Shown here: piece after piece, positions 11,454 to 24,059 of the stretch
How the letters are laid out: the number at the start of each line of letters is the position of its first letter
Position numbering within the stretch: position 1 is the stretch's first letter
From: Monarcha castaneiventris obscurior
Lineage: Eukaryota > Chordata > Aves > Passeriformes > Monarchidae
Assembly: GCA_026261815.1 (NCBI GenBank)
Contig: JAMPIT010000493.1
Coordinates: forward strand, 3,055,501-3,119,500
Direction: 5' to 3'
DNA: 64,000 bases
Notes under the pieces: generated by a model
What the model was told of the DNA's origin: nothing
Seen by the model: only the letters and a program-made list of their open reading frames with translations
The model's database searches: none
Program-made: the position numbers and the translations under genes

Positions 11454-13213
11454 GTCAGTCCTTTAGCTTTGTTTATTCCAAGACTAAATCTTGCCTCTTA
11501 ATGATTGCATTGCTGCCTTCTGCTTTACAAACAAAGCTTTGTGCCCTGGTTGACAAAAATGAATCTTTACCGCTGCTGGGATGATCTGGGGGCAGCCAGA
11601 ATGAGGTGATGTTTTTGTTGTGTGTCCAGAACAGATTTCAGCTTTATTTGAAGCTCAGGTTTAAGGTCGTACCTCATGACGGGCGCTTCGTGCAGCTCTT
11701 TGGTGCAATATGTGGAAATGGATACAGGTGTCTTGGGCTGGTTTTTGCATCTGGGAGTGTGAATCTTTCCTGTTCTCCTGGACTTACCCAAATCTTCCTT
11801 GGTAACACATCTCTGCTCCTTTTTTGGAGAGGGATCAAAGAAATGGTGTTTTGTGACAGTCTGTGTGGTCTGTGAGTCCTGCCTGGAGCAGGACAAGTAT
11901 TTAAAAACAAATAACACCCCTCCTTGCAATTATTTATTTAAATGTTCCGGGTTTGCTCTTTCTGTCCCATGTGGGATGTGGAAAGGGACATTTTAATCCA
12001 AACGGGGACAAAGGGGATGGCTCTGCCATGCAACATTTCAACGTGACAACTCGAATTTTTCTTTTGCTTAAAACAACCTTATTTATAACAGAGGAGTGTA
12101 AATGGGAGTAAGAAAGAGAATGCATTTTCATGTGCCAGTTTCTATCACCTCACTTCCAAATTTAGTTTGCTGCTTTAAATCAGTCCTCCTCCCCTAGAAG
12201 GCCCTTTAGCTCTCCTGTCAAAGTTTGTCTCTACCCATGCATGTGTCTGACCAGCCTTCAGTTAAAATGGGCTGCACTCCAAGGGTTGGGGAGATTTTAG
12301 GGGTTTTAAGGAGTTTTCATGTGCATTTATATGTTTGATGTATTTATATATATAAAATACAAAACACAAACGTATATTATTTTGATGTGAATTTTGTAGT
12401 AACCTAAATGTCAGTCCCTAATCTGCCAGCTCTCCATCCCATCTATTCCATTCCCACCCTGGACAGGAACAGTGTGGTTACCCCTCAGCAGAAGCTGTTA
12501 ATTGTTGGTACCAAAGCCCACAGGAGTCCGTGGAAGTTTGGATAAGAGATTTAGATTTGATGATAAATGAAGCAGAAAAATCAAACAAGATATCTGAAGG
12601 CCGTCCCTAGGCAACAGCAGCGCAGCCAGAGCATCTGGTGTTCCCTACAGCAACAAGATGGTTCAAAAGAAGATGCAGTGAATATCAGAAATCATTACTG
12701 GAATAAGGAGCAGCTCCAGGATTTTGGTTAAAAAACAAAACACAACAAACAACAAAACACAGAAATGCAACTCCCCCACCATTCTTACTCAGAGAAGGTT
12801 TCCTTTGCTCCAGTGACCCCCCTGCAGCCACCAGTCTCCACTGGGCAGATCGTTCTGCCCCTCATGGTCCTTCCTGCCATGGGCTGAGCCAAACCCTCTG
12901 GTCTGGCAGCGTTGCAAGGCAGAAATGGGGAGTTAATGGTTCTTGATTTAGATTTGGAAGAGTTGAGGTAAGTCAGTGCTGCTAAAGGACTGTTTTCCTA
13001 GAGGCCTTGGAGAGAGAAGTTGTTCATTGAGGCTTTGGCCCCTGTGCTGTGTGCGCCACACGCGGTTTATTGATGAGGATACGTGTGGGGGGTGCCCTTT
13101 GCACAGGCAGGTGCAGACCTGGAGAAATCAGGAAAACGGAAAGGTAGAAAAAGTGGAAAAACAGCATCACATCAAAGAGAAGCTTCAGAAAGCAGTTATT
13201 ACCCTAAGTCACA
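11454..13213. other. Unique non-coding stretch
   Basis: AT-rich in the middle (12300-12400, with TATATA text). Low-complexity A/C-rich text at about 12728-12765. No gene recognised. 13214-13217 (TCAG) is the left target copy of the next LTR. Confidence 0.5.
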
Positions 13214-13217
13214 TCAG

Positions 13218-13654
13218 TGATGCCTTAGGTTTTAACTTTCATATTTTTCAATCCTGTCCTGCCCAGTGTGTAACTCTGAAGTTTCTTGTAGCCTGTTAAT
13301 TTCTGCTCTCTGTGCTAGGCAGACATAACAAAGCCTCTCTGGGCCTGCTCTCCAAGCACACCCAGACCGTCCTAAGCCCAAAAGTATAAACCAAGAGGCC
13401 TCTAAAGTGGGGCAAGCTGAGGGGAAATTACATCATTAAAATGAAGCTTTAATTGGAGAATTAACCCTGATATGCAAATGAACCAAAGCTATAAAAGTGT
13501 GAAGAACTCGTGACCTGTCATCCACCTCGGGGTCCATCTTGGCAGCAGCCTCTGGCTCCCCAGGGGGTACCTTTGAAGACCTCTCAAATAAATACCTACC
13601 TTATTCCCTTTCTCCTGTCTAGTCTCTGTTTCTAGGAGGCCTCTTAAGGCATCA
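13218..13654 (+). mobile_element. Solo LTR with 4-bp target duplication, copy 1
   Basis: The 437-bp element starts TGATGCC and ends GGCATCA, a perfect 7-bp terminal inverted repeat. TCAG flanks it directly on both sides (13214-13217 and 13655-13658), so the 4-bp target duplication is intact. Promoter-like signals follow in order: octamer ATGCAAAT (13472-13479), TATAAAAG (13490-13497) and AATAAA (13587-13592). That gives a short R region and plus orientation. A homologous full-length copy is at 62235-62674. A 4-bp duplication fits class I (ERV1-like) elements, but the family is inferred. No internal retroviral region remains. Confidence 0.85.
13472..13497 (+). promoter_or_regulatory. LTR promoter: octamer plus TATA box
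   Basis: ATGCAAAT at 13472-13479, then ten bases, then TATAAAAG at 13490-13497. The same pair with the same spacing is kept in the second LTR copy. The octamer is the classic POU (Oct) factor site. Activity is inferred. Confidence 0.6.
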
Positions 13655-13658
13655 TCAG

Positions 13659-15094
13659 CATGAGGAAAAACCTCAATACTCAGGGGTGAAAGGGAAGATG
13701 GCTGCTCTGGGAAGGGAGGGCAGGCATTTAAAGCAGGACACAGCCCTGCAGACTAAGCAAACCCCAGCTTTACGCCCTCATGGATGCTCAAACCTGAAGG
13801 ATATTGCGGCGTGTGCTTGATTTTTACCTCAGCCTCAGCTGCACAGGGCTGGAAGGAGCCTCAAGCATTGCCAGAGCTCGGCTCCCTCCTCCAGTGATGG
13901 ACCAGCTGTGCCTTTCCCTATAATTTCAGCTCCTAATGCCTTGTCCAGGTTCAAGGGGGCACAAACTTTTGCCTTTTCATTTTGAGCCTGAAACAATGGC
14001 TGAGCTCTTGGTCTCCCGTCGGGGTGAAGGAGGTAACCTCCCTCCTCATGGTGTCCTCATGAATAATTCCACCACTCGCCCACTTGATTTCAGGTTTCCC
14101 AAAATAACTGACACTCTTCACACTGAGAGCAAGCAATCCTGGGGAAAATAAAATACATTAAACAGCTACACCACCTTGAGAGAGCCCTGAGCGAGTCGGT
14201 GATTACAAAAAAAAAAGAAAAAAGCAGGAGAGGTTCTGTAGGAAATTTTGAGAGTTGATGGGGAAAATGCCAGATCCCTCCATGCATTTGCATTGAATAT
14301 CTGCCTTGGTTGCTTTTTTTTGGGGATGTGACTGCCTTCTGTCTGTGAATCCACACTGATGGAGCTGAATCCCTGGGAAGACGGGGAGGGATGACATGGG
14401 TGATACAGCACGGCTTGATTTGCCATCAGGATCTGTCCCGCCTGCCTGAGCAGCCTTTCCCCTTCAGACAATTCGGAATTTCCCTTCCGAGTGCGACTCC
14501 CCTCTTCAGATGTGCTGTACAATGTCTCTCCACTGGATACCCACCGAATGCCTAATTTTTAACCACTCTGTCTGTCAGATCCACAAAGGCTGTTACTGGA
14601 GGTGTTTGCATAAAAGAGCTCCACTATAGGTATCTGAGAGCAGCTGGCGATGCTCTAGACAGTCTCCAGCCGTGCTGAGCCAGGCAGGATGCTTTAGTCT
14701 CCCTGGCTTAATGGCTACGTGCCGTTCCTTAATGTGCCCTCCCCCTCAATTGCCTCCCAAATTAGCATGCACAACGTGTCCAGCCTCGGAAAGAAAAGAA
14801 GTTTGGAACCTCTTGGATCCAGGCAAGACAGGTTGTGGTATTATTGGAAATAAAATGCTACTCTGACAGGGAGAGGTCAGAGAATGATCAGCCCTGGGTT
14901 GGGGCAGCACAGACCAGGGGATGTGAGGAAAACAATGGGGTAGCCCTGCTTGGCACTGTGAGCCCAGCCTGGGCTCTGCCTCTCCTGAGGTGAAGTGGTT
15001 TTATCTGGTTTGAACCCCGTTAACAGCCTTTGGGGTGGTTTAACCCGCTGGGTAGTGCTGGTGTGGGGCAGGACTCCTGTCAGGCACAGTGGTG
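13659..15094. other. Unique non-coding stretch
   Basis: No gene or repeat recognised apart from short A/T runs (about 14207 and 14314). Confidence 0.45.
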
Positions 15095-15202
15095 GAGAAA
15101 GGGAGAGCGCCTGGGGAGGCAGTTCAGTGATGGACCGGGCAGTTTTGGGCCAACAGCTGGACTCAAAGATCTGACAGGTCTTTCCAACCAAGACAATTCT
15201 AT
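15095..15202 (+). mobile_element. Degraded CR1 LINE 3' fragment
   Basis: The right end reads GACTCAAAGATCTGACAGG, then TCTTTCCAACCAAGACAATTCTAT. That matches the CR1 tail pattern of a GATCT...GGTC...TTCCAACC...ATTCTAT series, in plus orientation. The left part is too diverged for a firm boundary. Confidence 0.55.
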
Positions 15203-16739
15203 TTTTCAGTTGGTTGTTGCAGCTGGACATGGGACAGCGGAGCTCAAAACACTGGATTGGCTTTTGTGGGTGATAGAATCAGCAGCATTGAGTGCCCACA
15301 GCCTGCTGAAAGCTTTCAGGTGCTCGCTGTGCCATCTGGCCTGCTGGGTGTGAATGAGGCTCCCTGACAGTCCTGGCCACTGCTGAGGTCCTTCATGGCT
15401 GGATTAAAGCAGACCAAGAGATGTGAGTCTCCCAGGTAACTTGGTGGGAGAGGCAGAGTCAGTGTGTGCTGCCCCAACCCCCGGTCCTCATCTTTGGTGG
15501 TTGCTGTGCTTCCCAGCTGTGTGATTTGGAGCTGTGGAATTTGGAACATAATTCTGTTCAGGGGCTGGCTCATTTCTCCATCAAACTTCTCTGCGTGGTT
15601 AAAGATCACATATAAAATTGCAGTAGCACTTGTGGCATTTGATGTTGTGTTTTCTTCTCAATCCCTTTTTCTCCTGTCCTTCATTTCTCCTGTCCTTCAC
15701 CTCTCCTGCCTTTCAGTGCTGTGCTTTTAAGTCCTAAATCAACCTGGCTGTAGTTTAAGGACAATCCATAACACGCAAGAGCAGAAATCACACAGGAGAG
15801 GCTGTGTTGGGCAGGAGAGCCCCAACCTGCTGCTGACACCTTCACCTTGTTCTGCCGCGCTCACCTGCGATGCTCACCAGCAACACACGAGCTCTGTGTT
15901 AAACACGCAGCTGCAAAATTCCAAGTGCCTGAAACCACAGGTTTTTAGAGGCGTTGGAGGCCTCACAGGCTGGAGTGGCGGGGCAGGAGCTGTGTTTCCC
16001 TGGCAATGCAGGCATGCACAGCATTCAGCCCACCGCGGGCTTTTTGCTTTGGCCGTAACCTCTGGCATTCCTGGAAACTTCCAGATGAGACAAGATAATG
16101 ATAACAACAGTGGAAAAATGCTAAGGGAAGGTTTGCTTTAATGAGTGCAGCCACCCAGGGAAGCAGGAACTGTTTTGGTCTTGTGGCTTGCTGAAGAAGA
16201 ACCACATGAGGAGCTGTCGGTGCTCGCCGGGCTCACGGTGCGCTCGGAGGCGCAAATAACTGATTCCAAAGTTGATATAATCAGAGAATAAAGGAAGATT
16301 GGGTGTTATAGGTTAAGCTGCTGTAAATTAAAGCAGCTCTGCTGAGCTCATTGCAGTTGTTCTGGGTTATTGCAAATGTAAGTGAGAGGAGTTGACTCTG
16401 TTTTTCCAGCAGCGACTGGTTGGAAAATGCCGTTTTCTGGTGCGTGAGTAAAAGTGAGTGGGGCAACTTGGTCTTCATAAAACAGAATATTTCCTGTTAG
16501 GGTCTTTCTCTGTGTGCTGTAAGCCAGACAGACCTGTTGTCCTCTTACAAGCTGCAAATTACACAGGCAAATGTAATTACCCATTCTCTTTGTTATTAGT
16601 GTGCTGTTGGAAGCTTCAAGCAATCGTCCCTTTCTTGGTATTTCAAAGCTTACTCGCAAGATGCATCCTTGATATTGAACACAATGAGATGTCCTTTTTT
16701 TTTTTTAAATTCAATTAAACATTTGCCTACTGTGACTCT
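15203..16739. other. Unique non-coding stretch
   Basis: No gene recognised. A short CTCCTGTCCTTCA-type duplication lies at about 15672-15715. Otherwise featureless. Confidence 0.45.
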
Positions 16740-17385
16740 TTATTCACTGCAAATTGTCTCTGTAAATAATCTTCATCAAAAGTCAGAACCAATCCCCATT
16801 AGTTGTTTAGATTAATTAATGAGTCCCCCTGGAGCCACCCAAATGAATTCAATTTAAACGTCAACAACTTGGCTATGGAGTTTCCCAGGTTGGCATTAAG
16901 ACAATATTAAACCTGCAATAAGTCACATTTAAAATGTTAATTCAAAGAAGCTCTCCATTTAGAGCATTTAATTAAATCCTTAAATAAACTGCATGGGCTC
17001 AATACCAGATGGTTCTGCATTTTCATTGCAGCAGAGAGCCTTGAAGTCATTGAGGGAAGTAATATTGGAGGCATGGTGAAGATAACCAGGATATATAGTG
17101 TAATAAAATCTAATCTTGTTTCCAGCAGGGAGATTCAGTGTATGTACACAACCTAGGCTAAAATTGTAAGTTAATTACATTAACCCCAGTGTACTCTGGT
17201 ATCTGAGCAGCCAGAGATGAAATTAGTCTTTTTCCTATCATAAGATTCTTTTCAACTTCACTATATTAATTTTTAGCCAAATACTTACTCATAAGGAAAA
17301 TTGAAGTTAATGTAACCAAAGACAAAGTAATGCAGTCTTAATATTCTGAAGGGATTACGGAGGGCCGTGAAAATACACTTTGCAA
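16740..17385. promoter_or_regulatory. AT-rich candidate conserved non-coding block
   Basis: About 650 bases of CpG-poor, repeat-free sequence rich in TAAT cores: ATTAATTAAT at 16811-16820, TTTAATTAAAT near 16968 and TTAATTAC at 17171-17178. This is the composition of many developmental enhancers in vertebrate gene deserts. Conservation and function are untested. Confidence 0.3.
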
Positions 17386-18404
17386 ATGTCACTCACTTTG
17401 AATGGATTTGTGGTGGGAAGGTGGGGGAAAAAGAATTATGGCTGTGATCTGCACCATGCTGGGGTTTAATAAAAGTCGTGACTTAAGAAATTTGGGCCTT
17501 GGGGGACAAAAAAAAGCTAAAAAAAAAAAGAGGAAAATAGATAAATACCTCTGTCCAAAGGCCCAAATTGTCAAGACTCGGTGAGTGTCCTCCTCTGCCA
17601 GGTGACAGAGGTATGAGATCCTTGAAATCAGGTTGAAATTCTGGGAGATGATTTGGGTTAGGATACCCCATTCAAATATCTGTATGTTTGGGGATATTTT
17701 TGGTCCTTGTTGCAAGGAATATCCTTTTTACACCACCAATTCATGTTGTAAAAGTTGTTCCAACAAGTAAAGCCAGATCGTTGTCTCTTGCCAGAAATCA
17801 AAACTATATTGGGAGGATAAAGTGGGTTTTTCTTTTTGTTCACTCACTTCTTTAAAAGTTGCTTTTGTGATCAGTCTTTGGGTGCCAGCGAGATGGTGCC
17901 ACTGGTTCAAAAGTTGTCTCCCAGCGTCTGTCCTGCCTCTAAAAACCACCCAGTGCCAGGTGCCTCCTCTCTGGGTGTTTGACACAGCCTCCCTGAACAG
18001 CTCGAGGAGTAGATCAGCCCTCTGGGTCTCAACTCAAGGGCTGAAAGCCACCATGAGAGGATTTAGTCTGTTCCCTCCCTGCGAGCTGTAAACCAGGGGT
18101 GTTATTAATGCAGCTCAGCGAAGGGAATAACTTTTTCTCTTAATATCCAACAAACCGTAATTCAATTTCCAAAAATACGCGTTTCTGCCTGTTGGGTAAT
18201 AAAATGCATCTGGGAGGAGAAATTACTTTGCTGCCTTGGCAGGGCAGATTTGCACTGTTTGGGTTTTGTTGGGACAGCGGTGGGAGCCCAGGGAGGGACC
18301 TGAGCCATGTCAGCAGCACAAATTCCCTGTGTGGTGGCATGAAGGACTGGAGCTGGTGAGGAGTGGCCTGAGCCTGTCCCTGCTGGGGCTGAAAGGACCC
18401 AGAA
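17386..18404. other. Unique non-coding stretch
   Basis: No gene recognised. Contains an A-rich run at about 17508-17530. Confidence 0.45.
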
Positions 18405-18589
18405 AAGTCTCTTCAAAACACTGGCACAGGGTGCCCAGAGAAGCTGTGGATGCTCCATCCCTGGAAACATTGAAGGCCAGGTTGGATGGGGCTCTTGAGC
18501 ACCTTTAGTGGAAGGTGTCCCTGCCTGTGGCAGGAAGTTGGACAAGAGGAACTTTAAAAGTCCTTTCCAACCCCCATTCTGTGGTTCTA
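18405..18589 (+). mobile_element. CR1 LINE, 3'-end fragment
   Basis: Plus-strand CR1 3' UTR text: CACAGGGTGCCCAGAGAAGC, then CTGGAAACATTGAAGGCCAG, ending with CCTTTCCAACCCCCATTCTG and GGTTCTA. 5'-truncated and non-coding. Confidence 0.9.
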
Positions 18590-19684
18590 ACTCCCCATCC
18601 TGTCCCTGCCCCGTCCCACCCCATGGTGCTGGGGTGACTTGGCCTTGTGCCCACGTTCCTTTCCTGTTGTCACAGCTCTGAGTGGTGCTGGTGGCACCCA
18701 GGCTCTGCACCCCAGGATGTGGTCACCCTCCTCCAGCGAGCTGAGCTCTCTGTGCTGTGCCTGGGGGGATGGAAACACCAAAGATTTGTTTCTTTGGTAG
18801 TCCTGAGATGCCCCCAGAAGTGAAAGGATGGCTGCAAAAACCCCTCTGGTGCAGCTCCTCGTGGTCAGAGCCACTTTACTGGATGAGCTGATGGTGTTAA
18901 AATCAGCCATGACAAATCATTTTGCATAACTTAAAGGCAATAAGAAAACCCCAAATTTCCTCCTACATCCCTGCCTGTCTTCTCCTCCTCCCCCCAAGGA
19001 AACTGGAGCTATTTGGTGACCTGAAAACGTCTGAGGACAGTGGATGACCCAGCCTCGTGCCACTGCCTGCAGACCCCCAGCTCTGCCAGCCTTCAGGGAG
19101 CTGCAGCCCTGCTGCTGTGTGGGGTCACACCCAGCTCCCCCTCTGCGGGGTCAGAGGGAAACAGGGGCTGGGTGGGGTGGTTTGGATCTAAATTGGGCCA
19201 AGTACCACTCTGGGCCCGTTTACCCACACATGTAGGAGTGACAAGATGAATTTGTAAAACTTTCCATCTCTTCTTTGCTTAGAGGAGCCTCGAATGACAC
19301 GCTCTGGAAATCCCCCAAACCCTGACCGACACGAAAAGTCTCTGCAGTTCAAACAACCCCCAGACTGACAATTTCAGAATCACTAAAGTTGAAAGTTTCT
19401 GACTGCAGTGCTCTCCCCACTCAGTCCCCGTGCTGGGAATGAGGCCAGCAGTGCAGAGCACGGAGGTTGCCTTGGAAGGGATCCCCTGGAGGATTCTTTC
19501 CTCTTGCTGTGTGTCATGCTAATTGGGAGATGCTGTCCACCAGGGAAGGCATCAGAAAACATTGGTGAATTTTACCTGTTCTCTTGCCTTCTCGTTTGGT
19601 TTGATTTTTTTTTTTTTTAAATTTTATTTTTATTTTTTTATATATATATATTTTTTTTTTCACCTGAGGGTTACTTCTTGATCA
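18590..19684. other. Unique non-coding stretch
   Basis: No gene recognised. It ends in a T/AT-rich low-complexity tract (about 19607-19662) just before the ERVL-type LTR. Confidence 0.45.
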
Positions 19685-20160
19685 TGTGTGCCCTGGTTTC
19701 AGCTGGGATAAAGCTGATTTTTTTCTTAGCTGGTGCAGTGCTGTGTTTTGAATTTAATATGAGAATAGTGTCGATAACACACTGATGTTTTAGTGGTTGC
19801 CAAGTAATGCTCACCCTAATTCCAGAACTTATCTGTGTCCTGTGCTTTGCTAGTGAGGAGCTGCACAAAAAGCTGCGAGGGACATGGCCAGGACAACTGA
19901 CCCAAACTGGCCAAAGGGATATTCCAGACCATGGAAAGTCATGCCCAGTGCATAAACTGTAGGGAATTGGCTGGGAGCTCCCAGTTGCTGCTCAGGGATG
20001 GGCTGGGCAATATTCAGGGGGTGGTGAGCAACTGTGTTGTGCATTGCTTGTTTCTCTTGGGTCTTATTCCTCTCCCCCTCCTTTCCATTACAATTATTAT
20101 TGTTGTTTCTATAGCTAATATTATTAGAATAATTAATTTTGTTTCAATTATTAAACCAAG
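19685..20160 (+). mobile_element. ERVL-type solo LTR, degraded
   Basis: Starts TGTGCCCTGGTTTCAGCTGG and runs through a series I recognise from an abundant avian ERVL-type LTR: GGTGCAGTGCTGTGTTTTG, GATAACACACTGATGTTTTA, CCAAAGGGATATTCCAGACC and CATTACAATTATTATTG, ending near ATTAAACC (20150-20157). The expected TATA region reads CATAAACTG (19951-19959), so the core promoter looks mutated. ATTAAA at 20150-20155 would be the polyadenylation signal. I could not fix a target duplication. The identification rests on memory of the family, not on a search. Confidence 0.75.
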
Positions 20161-20259
20161 AGAAGAAGGCATGAGATCAACTTGGTTGTAGGGAGGCTTG
20201 GTCGTTCACAGCCTGGTTTTGTTTATTGCTGAATGAGGATTCATTTAATAGCAATGAGC

Positions 20260-20385
20260 AGTTCTCCAGGTATTAAAGATAAAACCTTGCCCACCCCTGG
20301 AAGTTCTCCAGGTGTTAAAGACAAAACCTTGCCCATCCCTGGAAGTTCTCCAGATGTTAAAAACAAAACCTTGCCCATCCCTGCC
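20260..20385 (+). repeat. Three tandem 42-bp units
   Basis: Three copies of a 42-bp unit starting AGTTCTCCAGGTATTAAAGA and containing AAAACCTTGCCCA. They differ at a few positions each. The period is a multiple of three, so a false repeat peptide appears in one frame on each strand. The array starts about 100 bases after the ERVL-type LTR. Confidence 0.9.
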
Positions 20386-23300
20386 TGGTGCCTTGGCATT
20401 GCTGTGCACCCTCACCTTCCTGCCTGCTCTGCTGCATTTTGCTTTATATCTCGTGGTTTGTGCTCTGGGGCTTGATTTAGTTACCTGAGGCTGTGGGGAC
20501 ACAAAGCAACGAGGAGCAGAAAATAACCCCAGAATAATGCTTCCATTACCAAGCGAGCTGTTTCCCTGGCAACACAAAGTTCTTGCGATGTGGCTGCTCT
20601 TGGATTGCCCTTCCCTGCCCTGGAATGCCCTCTCTGAGCTGCTGAGGGGGTGAGTACTGCCCAGGGGCACAGGAAACATCACTGTTGGTACAGACCTGGG
20701 CTGGGAAGCAAAAGGATGAGCTGGTGCAACTGTTGGTGGATTTTTTAGAAGTTTTTAAAAATTATTCAGAAATATTTTATGAGTCCAGCTCTGCCCAATT
20801 CCTCCCTGCCAGAACTGTCATTTTGAGCCCTCTCTCCTCCAGGTCCCTGCCATGGGACACGTGCCAAACGTGTGGCAAAACCTTGCGCCAGCACGTTGGA
20901 AGAGGCCCTGCAGATGCCACTCCTTGTGCTGGCTGGAGGCCCGAAGAGCTGGCTAGCTCTACATTTCCTCACACCATTTTTAAGTGTCAAAGCTGTATAA
21001 AAGCCCATCCAGCACTGGAGTTTCAATGGCAGAGCGCTGATTAATGAGCTATCGTCGTTTAGCGGCGCCTCCCACAGCTCTGCTTGACCCCTGTGGCAGC
21101 AGATCCCTTCCTTCACCCCACGTGGTGTCACCCCCCGAGCCACCTCGGGATTTGGGGCAGTTTTTGGAGGCTCACCCAGCTGGTATTTACCTGCAATTTC
21201 CTCTGTTTGACTCCAGCAATTATGTTTGTCCTTTCCTCGCAGCTTACGCTCCGTTCTGCTGCTCCCCTTGCTCTGTGAAGTGGTAGGATAGATTATATTT
21301 AAAGCCTCTTTTATTTCTCCAGGGCTTGCTGGGCAAGGATTTATGAGTGTCTTAATTCCACAGTACTTGAGGCAGGGGAGTGCTTGCCTGCTTCTTGGTG
21401 GCCAAAATGACAATGACTCCTGGTTTTGGATGTGTTCTTAGTTTTTCCAGTTATTGGTCTTCAGGATATTTTTTTAAAATTAGTCTTGCAAAAGAAGCAA
21501 CATTGTGCGCACAACACTGCACCCAAATTACCAAACACAGAGGTCCCACATGAATGAAGAACCCTGCAGAGTCCTCTGCCCTGTTCCCTCACCTCCAAAC
21601 AGCATTTAGGATAAAATACTAACATAATTCCAGCTTTTAAGCATAGCTGTGGCTCCGTCAACAAGACTCCATTGGTCAAAGGGTAGGGAGAGGCTGGCAC
21701 AGTAAGTTCAGCCTCCAAGCAAACCTCTGCTTCTGCTGCCCATCAGGCAGCAGATTTCATGGGAGTTCCCAGGCTTTCCTCATGGTTTTCCTCACTTCTT
21801 AAATAAAGCTCCCTGATGTTGATGATTAAGGATTGCTGTGGGTCTCTAATAGCCAATATATGATTGTTTTTTTTCATGTAGGTGAACCTCAAACTCATTT
21901 CAAACGAAGTAAAAGCGAGCAGACCTTTCCTGTTGAACACTTGGCTGCCCCATGCTGCCAGTGCTATTATTTGTAGGAGGACTTTGGAAGTGCTTTGCTG
22001 GCTCAGTTCTTCCCTTGGAGAAGTCAATGGCAAACCTCTGCTCACCCTCAGGGCTACCAATGAGCTGCTGTTGTGTCTAGCTGAAAATCCCACCCGTCCT
22101 GGGTCAAGTCAGGGTGTCCTGCTGCTGCGCTGTGGCTGTTGCCTAAACAGAACACATCCTGAACTATTGATAGTAAATAAATATTTTAGCAAGGCCATTT
22201 TTGCTGCTTTGACTTTTTATTACACCCCCATCCCCGCTGCATTCTTCTGAAATGAAGTAGCAGCAAAATGGCAGAGAGATCCATATTCAGCTAATTTTTC
22301 CCCTGAGCAGCTACTGGAGTGGTCACAAGGAGCAGTTCCTGTTCACCTCATTCAAAAAGAGGTCCCACAGCTCATGGAGGGAGCACTGTGGGATGTCCAA
22401 AGGCAAATGGAAAAGTGGAGAGCATAATTCGTGTGGGCCTTGGGGGTGGCACTGACTCGCTTTATATTTTGTGTGCTCAGCTTCAAATGAGATGTAAACC
22501 GAAGATCCTCCTCACCTGTGGTCATTAAATGTCTTATGGCATTTTTCATAAGACCAGGGGATCTTGGTGAAATCCCAACTCGATTAATTATATCCTGCCT
22601 CCCTAAAGTTCTTCCTGCGGTTACAAGGAGACGCGACAGCGTTCCCTCCTTCCTGTGTTGTCAATTAGAGAGCGGGCTTGTTAGCTGATTTATTATCTGT
22701 TTCCTTTCTAAAGAGGCTCAGAGGTGGTTTTGTCAGCGCTGAATGAAGTACAGAGTAAATAGTTTGTATACTGGAGCACTGTGCTTAGGAAAGACTTTGG
22801 GAGATGCGGGGATGAAAATGTTTCGTGTGCTGCTTTTTTTTTCCCCCCGTTAATGAGGGCAAGCGTAGCAAACATATCAAAGGTATCAAGCACCAAGCAC
22901 TGAGTCCACCTGTGGCTGGAAAAAACAGCCTAGGAACTCATCTGTAAGATGTGACTGACTTGTCTGCTTTCTTTTTGTCTTCCTGTGCTTGCATCCTCCC
23001 TCATCTGTGCCTGGTGGCAGGGAATGCCAGGCTCCCAGGGAAAAATCTCAAAGGGCTCTGCCCAGCGTGGTGGAACTGGTGAACGGGGCCTGCAGCAACA
23101 ACAAAACCCTCCTGTTGTACCCTAAAGGTTCCTACACAGCAGTTCTGGGGCTCTCCGAAAAGTTTAGCCTGTAGTTCCATTGAAAATATCTATTTTTAAA
23201 ATTTTCCTCCTTGAAGTTGAAGGTAAAATTGGAAATTATTGTTGTCACAGCTCTTTGATGACACGGTTCTTTGCTCTTGGAATGGGGAACTGGATGCCCA

Positions 23301-24059
23301 CCTTGGGGCCAATGCCAGCTGCTCGTGGGGGATTTTGCTCATGCAATGCTCCCAGCTCCACAGCAACAGGCAAGTGGTGATCACAACATGGTGAATTCCC
23401 TGTGCTGTACCCTTCCCTCCAGACCACTCAAGCCCAAGTCCACGAAACACACGGATCTGTGACTGCCTTCTCCCGTTGCCATCAAATGCTCCCGTGCTTG
23501 CGCATGTTCCCCCAGAGAAAATAATTATTTCTGGGTTTTTCTGTTGCATCTGTCATCATCTTCCTCATGCTGGACTCACTGTTTTGCTTCGTGGGCCAGA
23601 ACAGAAGTGAAGTTTTATCTTCTTGAAAGGGAACAAACATCTCAGAGCGTGGCCAGGTGACCAAGAGCTGCTGCTGCCCACAGGTGGCAATAAGGAGCTT
23701 CGTGGGGCTGGAATCAGAGCTCTGGGTTAGATGTAAAGCTCTGTTCTCCTGGCAGTGCCTCTTGCACTGGCTCTGTGCTTAAGCCCTGCCAGCCCTGCTG
23801 TGCTGAGCTTTGCCCGTGGGGAGCCCTGCCCAGCTCCACTGTGGGCTCCAGGCTGTTCCCTTTGCCCAACCCTTCTCCCAAATCTGGGACTCAGCGATTT
23901 GGGGCAGCCTTAGGAGCTCAGAAGCTGCAGGGAGGATTTGGCAGGGCTGATCCACACCCGTGAGCCATGGGGGTCCCAGCACTGACCTGCTCAGCCGGGG
24001 GATCCCGGCAAGGGGAGACTTCTCCACACATTTGTGGCATGTCAAGCACAGCTCAGTTC
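20386..24059. other. Unique non-coding stretch
   Basis: No gene recognised on either strand. Open frames here are short (below about 215 codons) with no recognisable domain. No transposon text recognised. Confidence 0.45.

Noticed and set aside
20766..21413. Minus-strand frame of 215 codons
   Set aside because: No domain, signal or conserved-looking segment, and codon use is unlike a coding exon. A frame of this length is expected by chance in GC-rich text of this window size.
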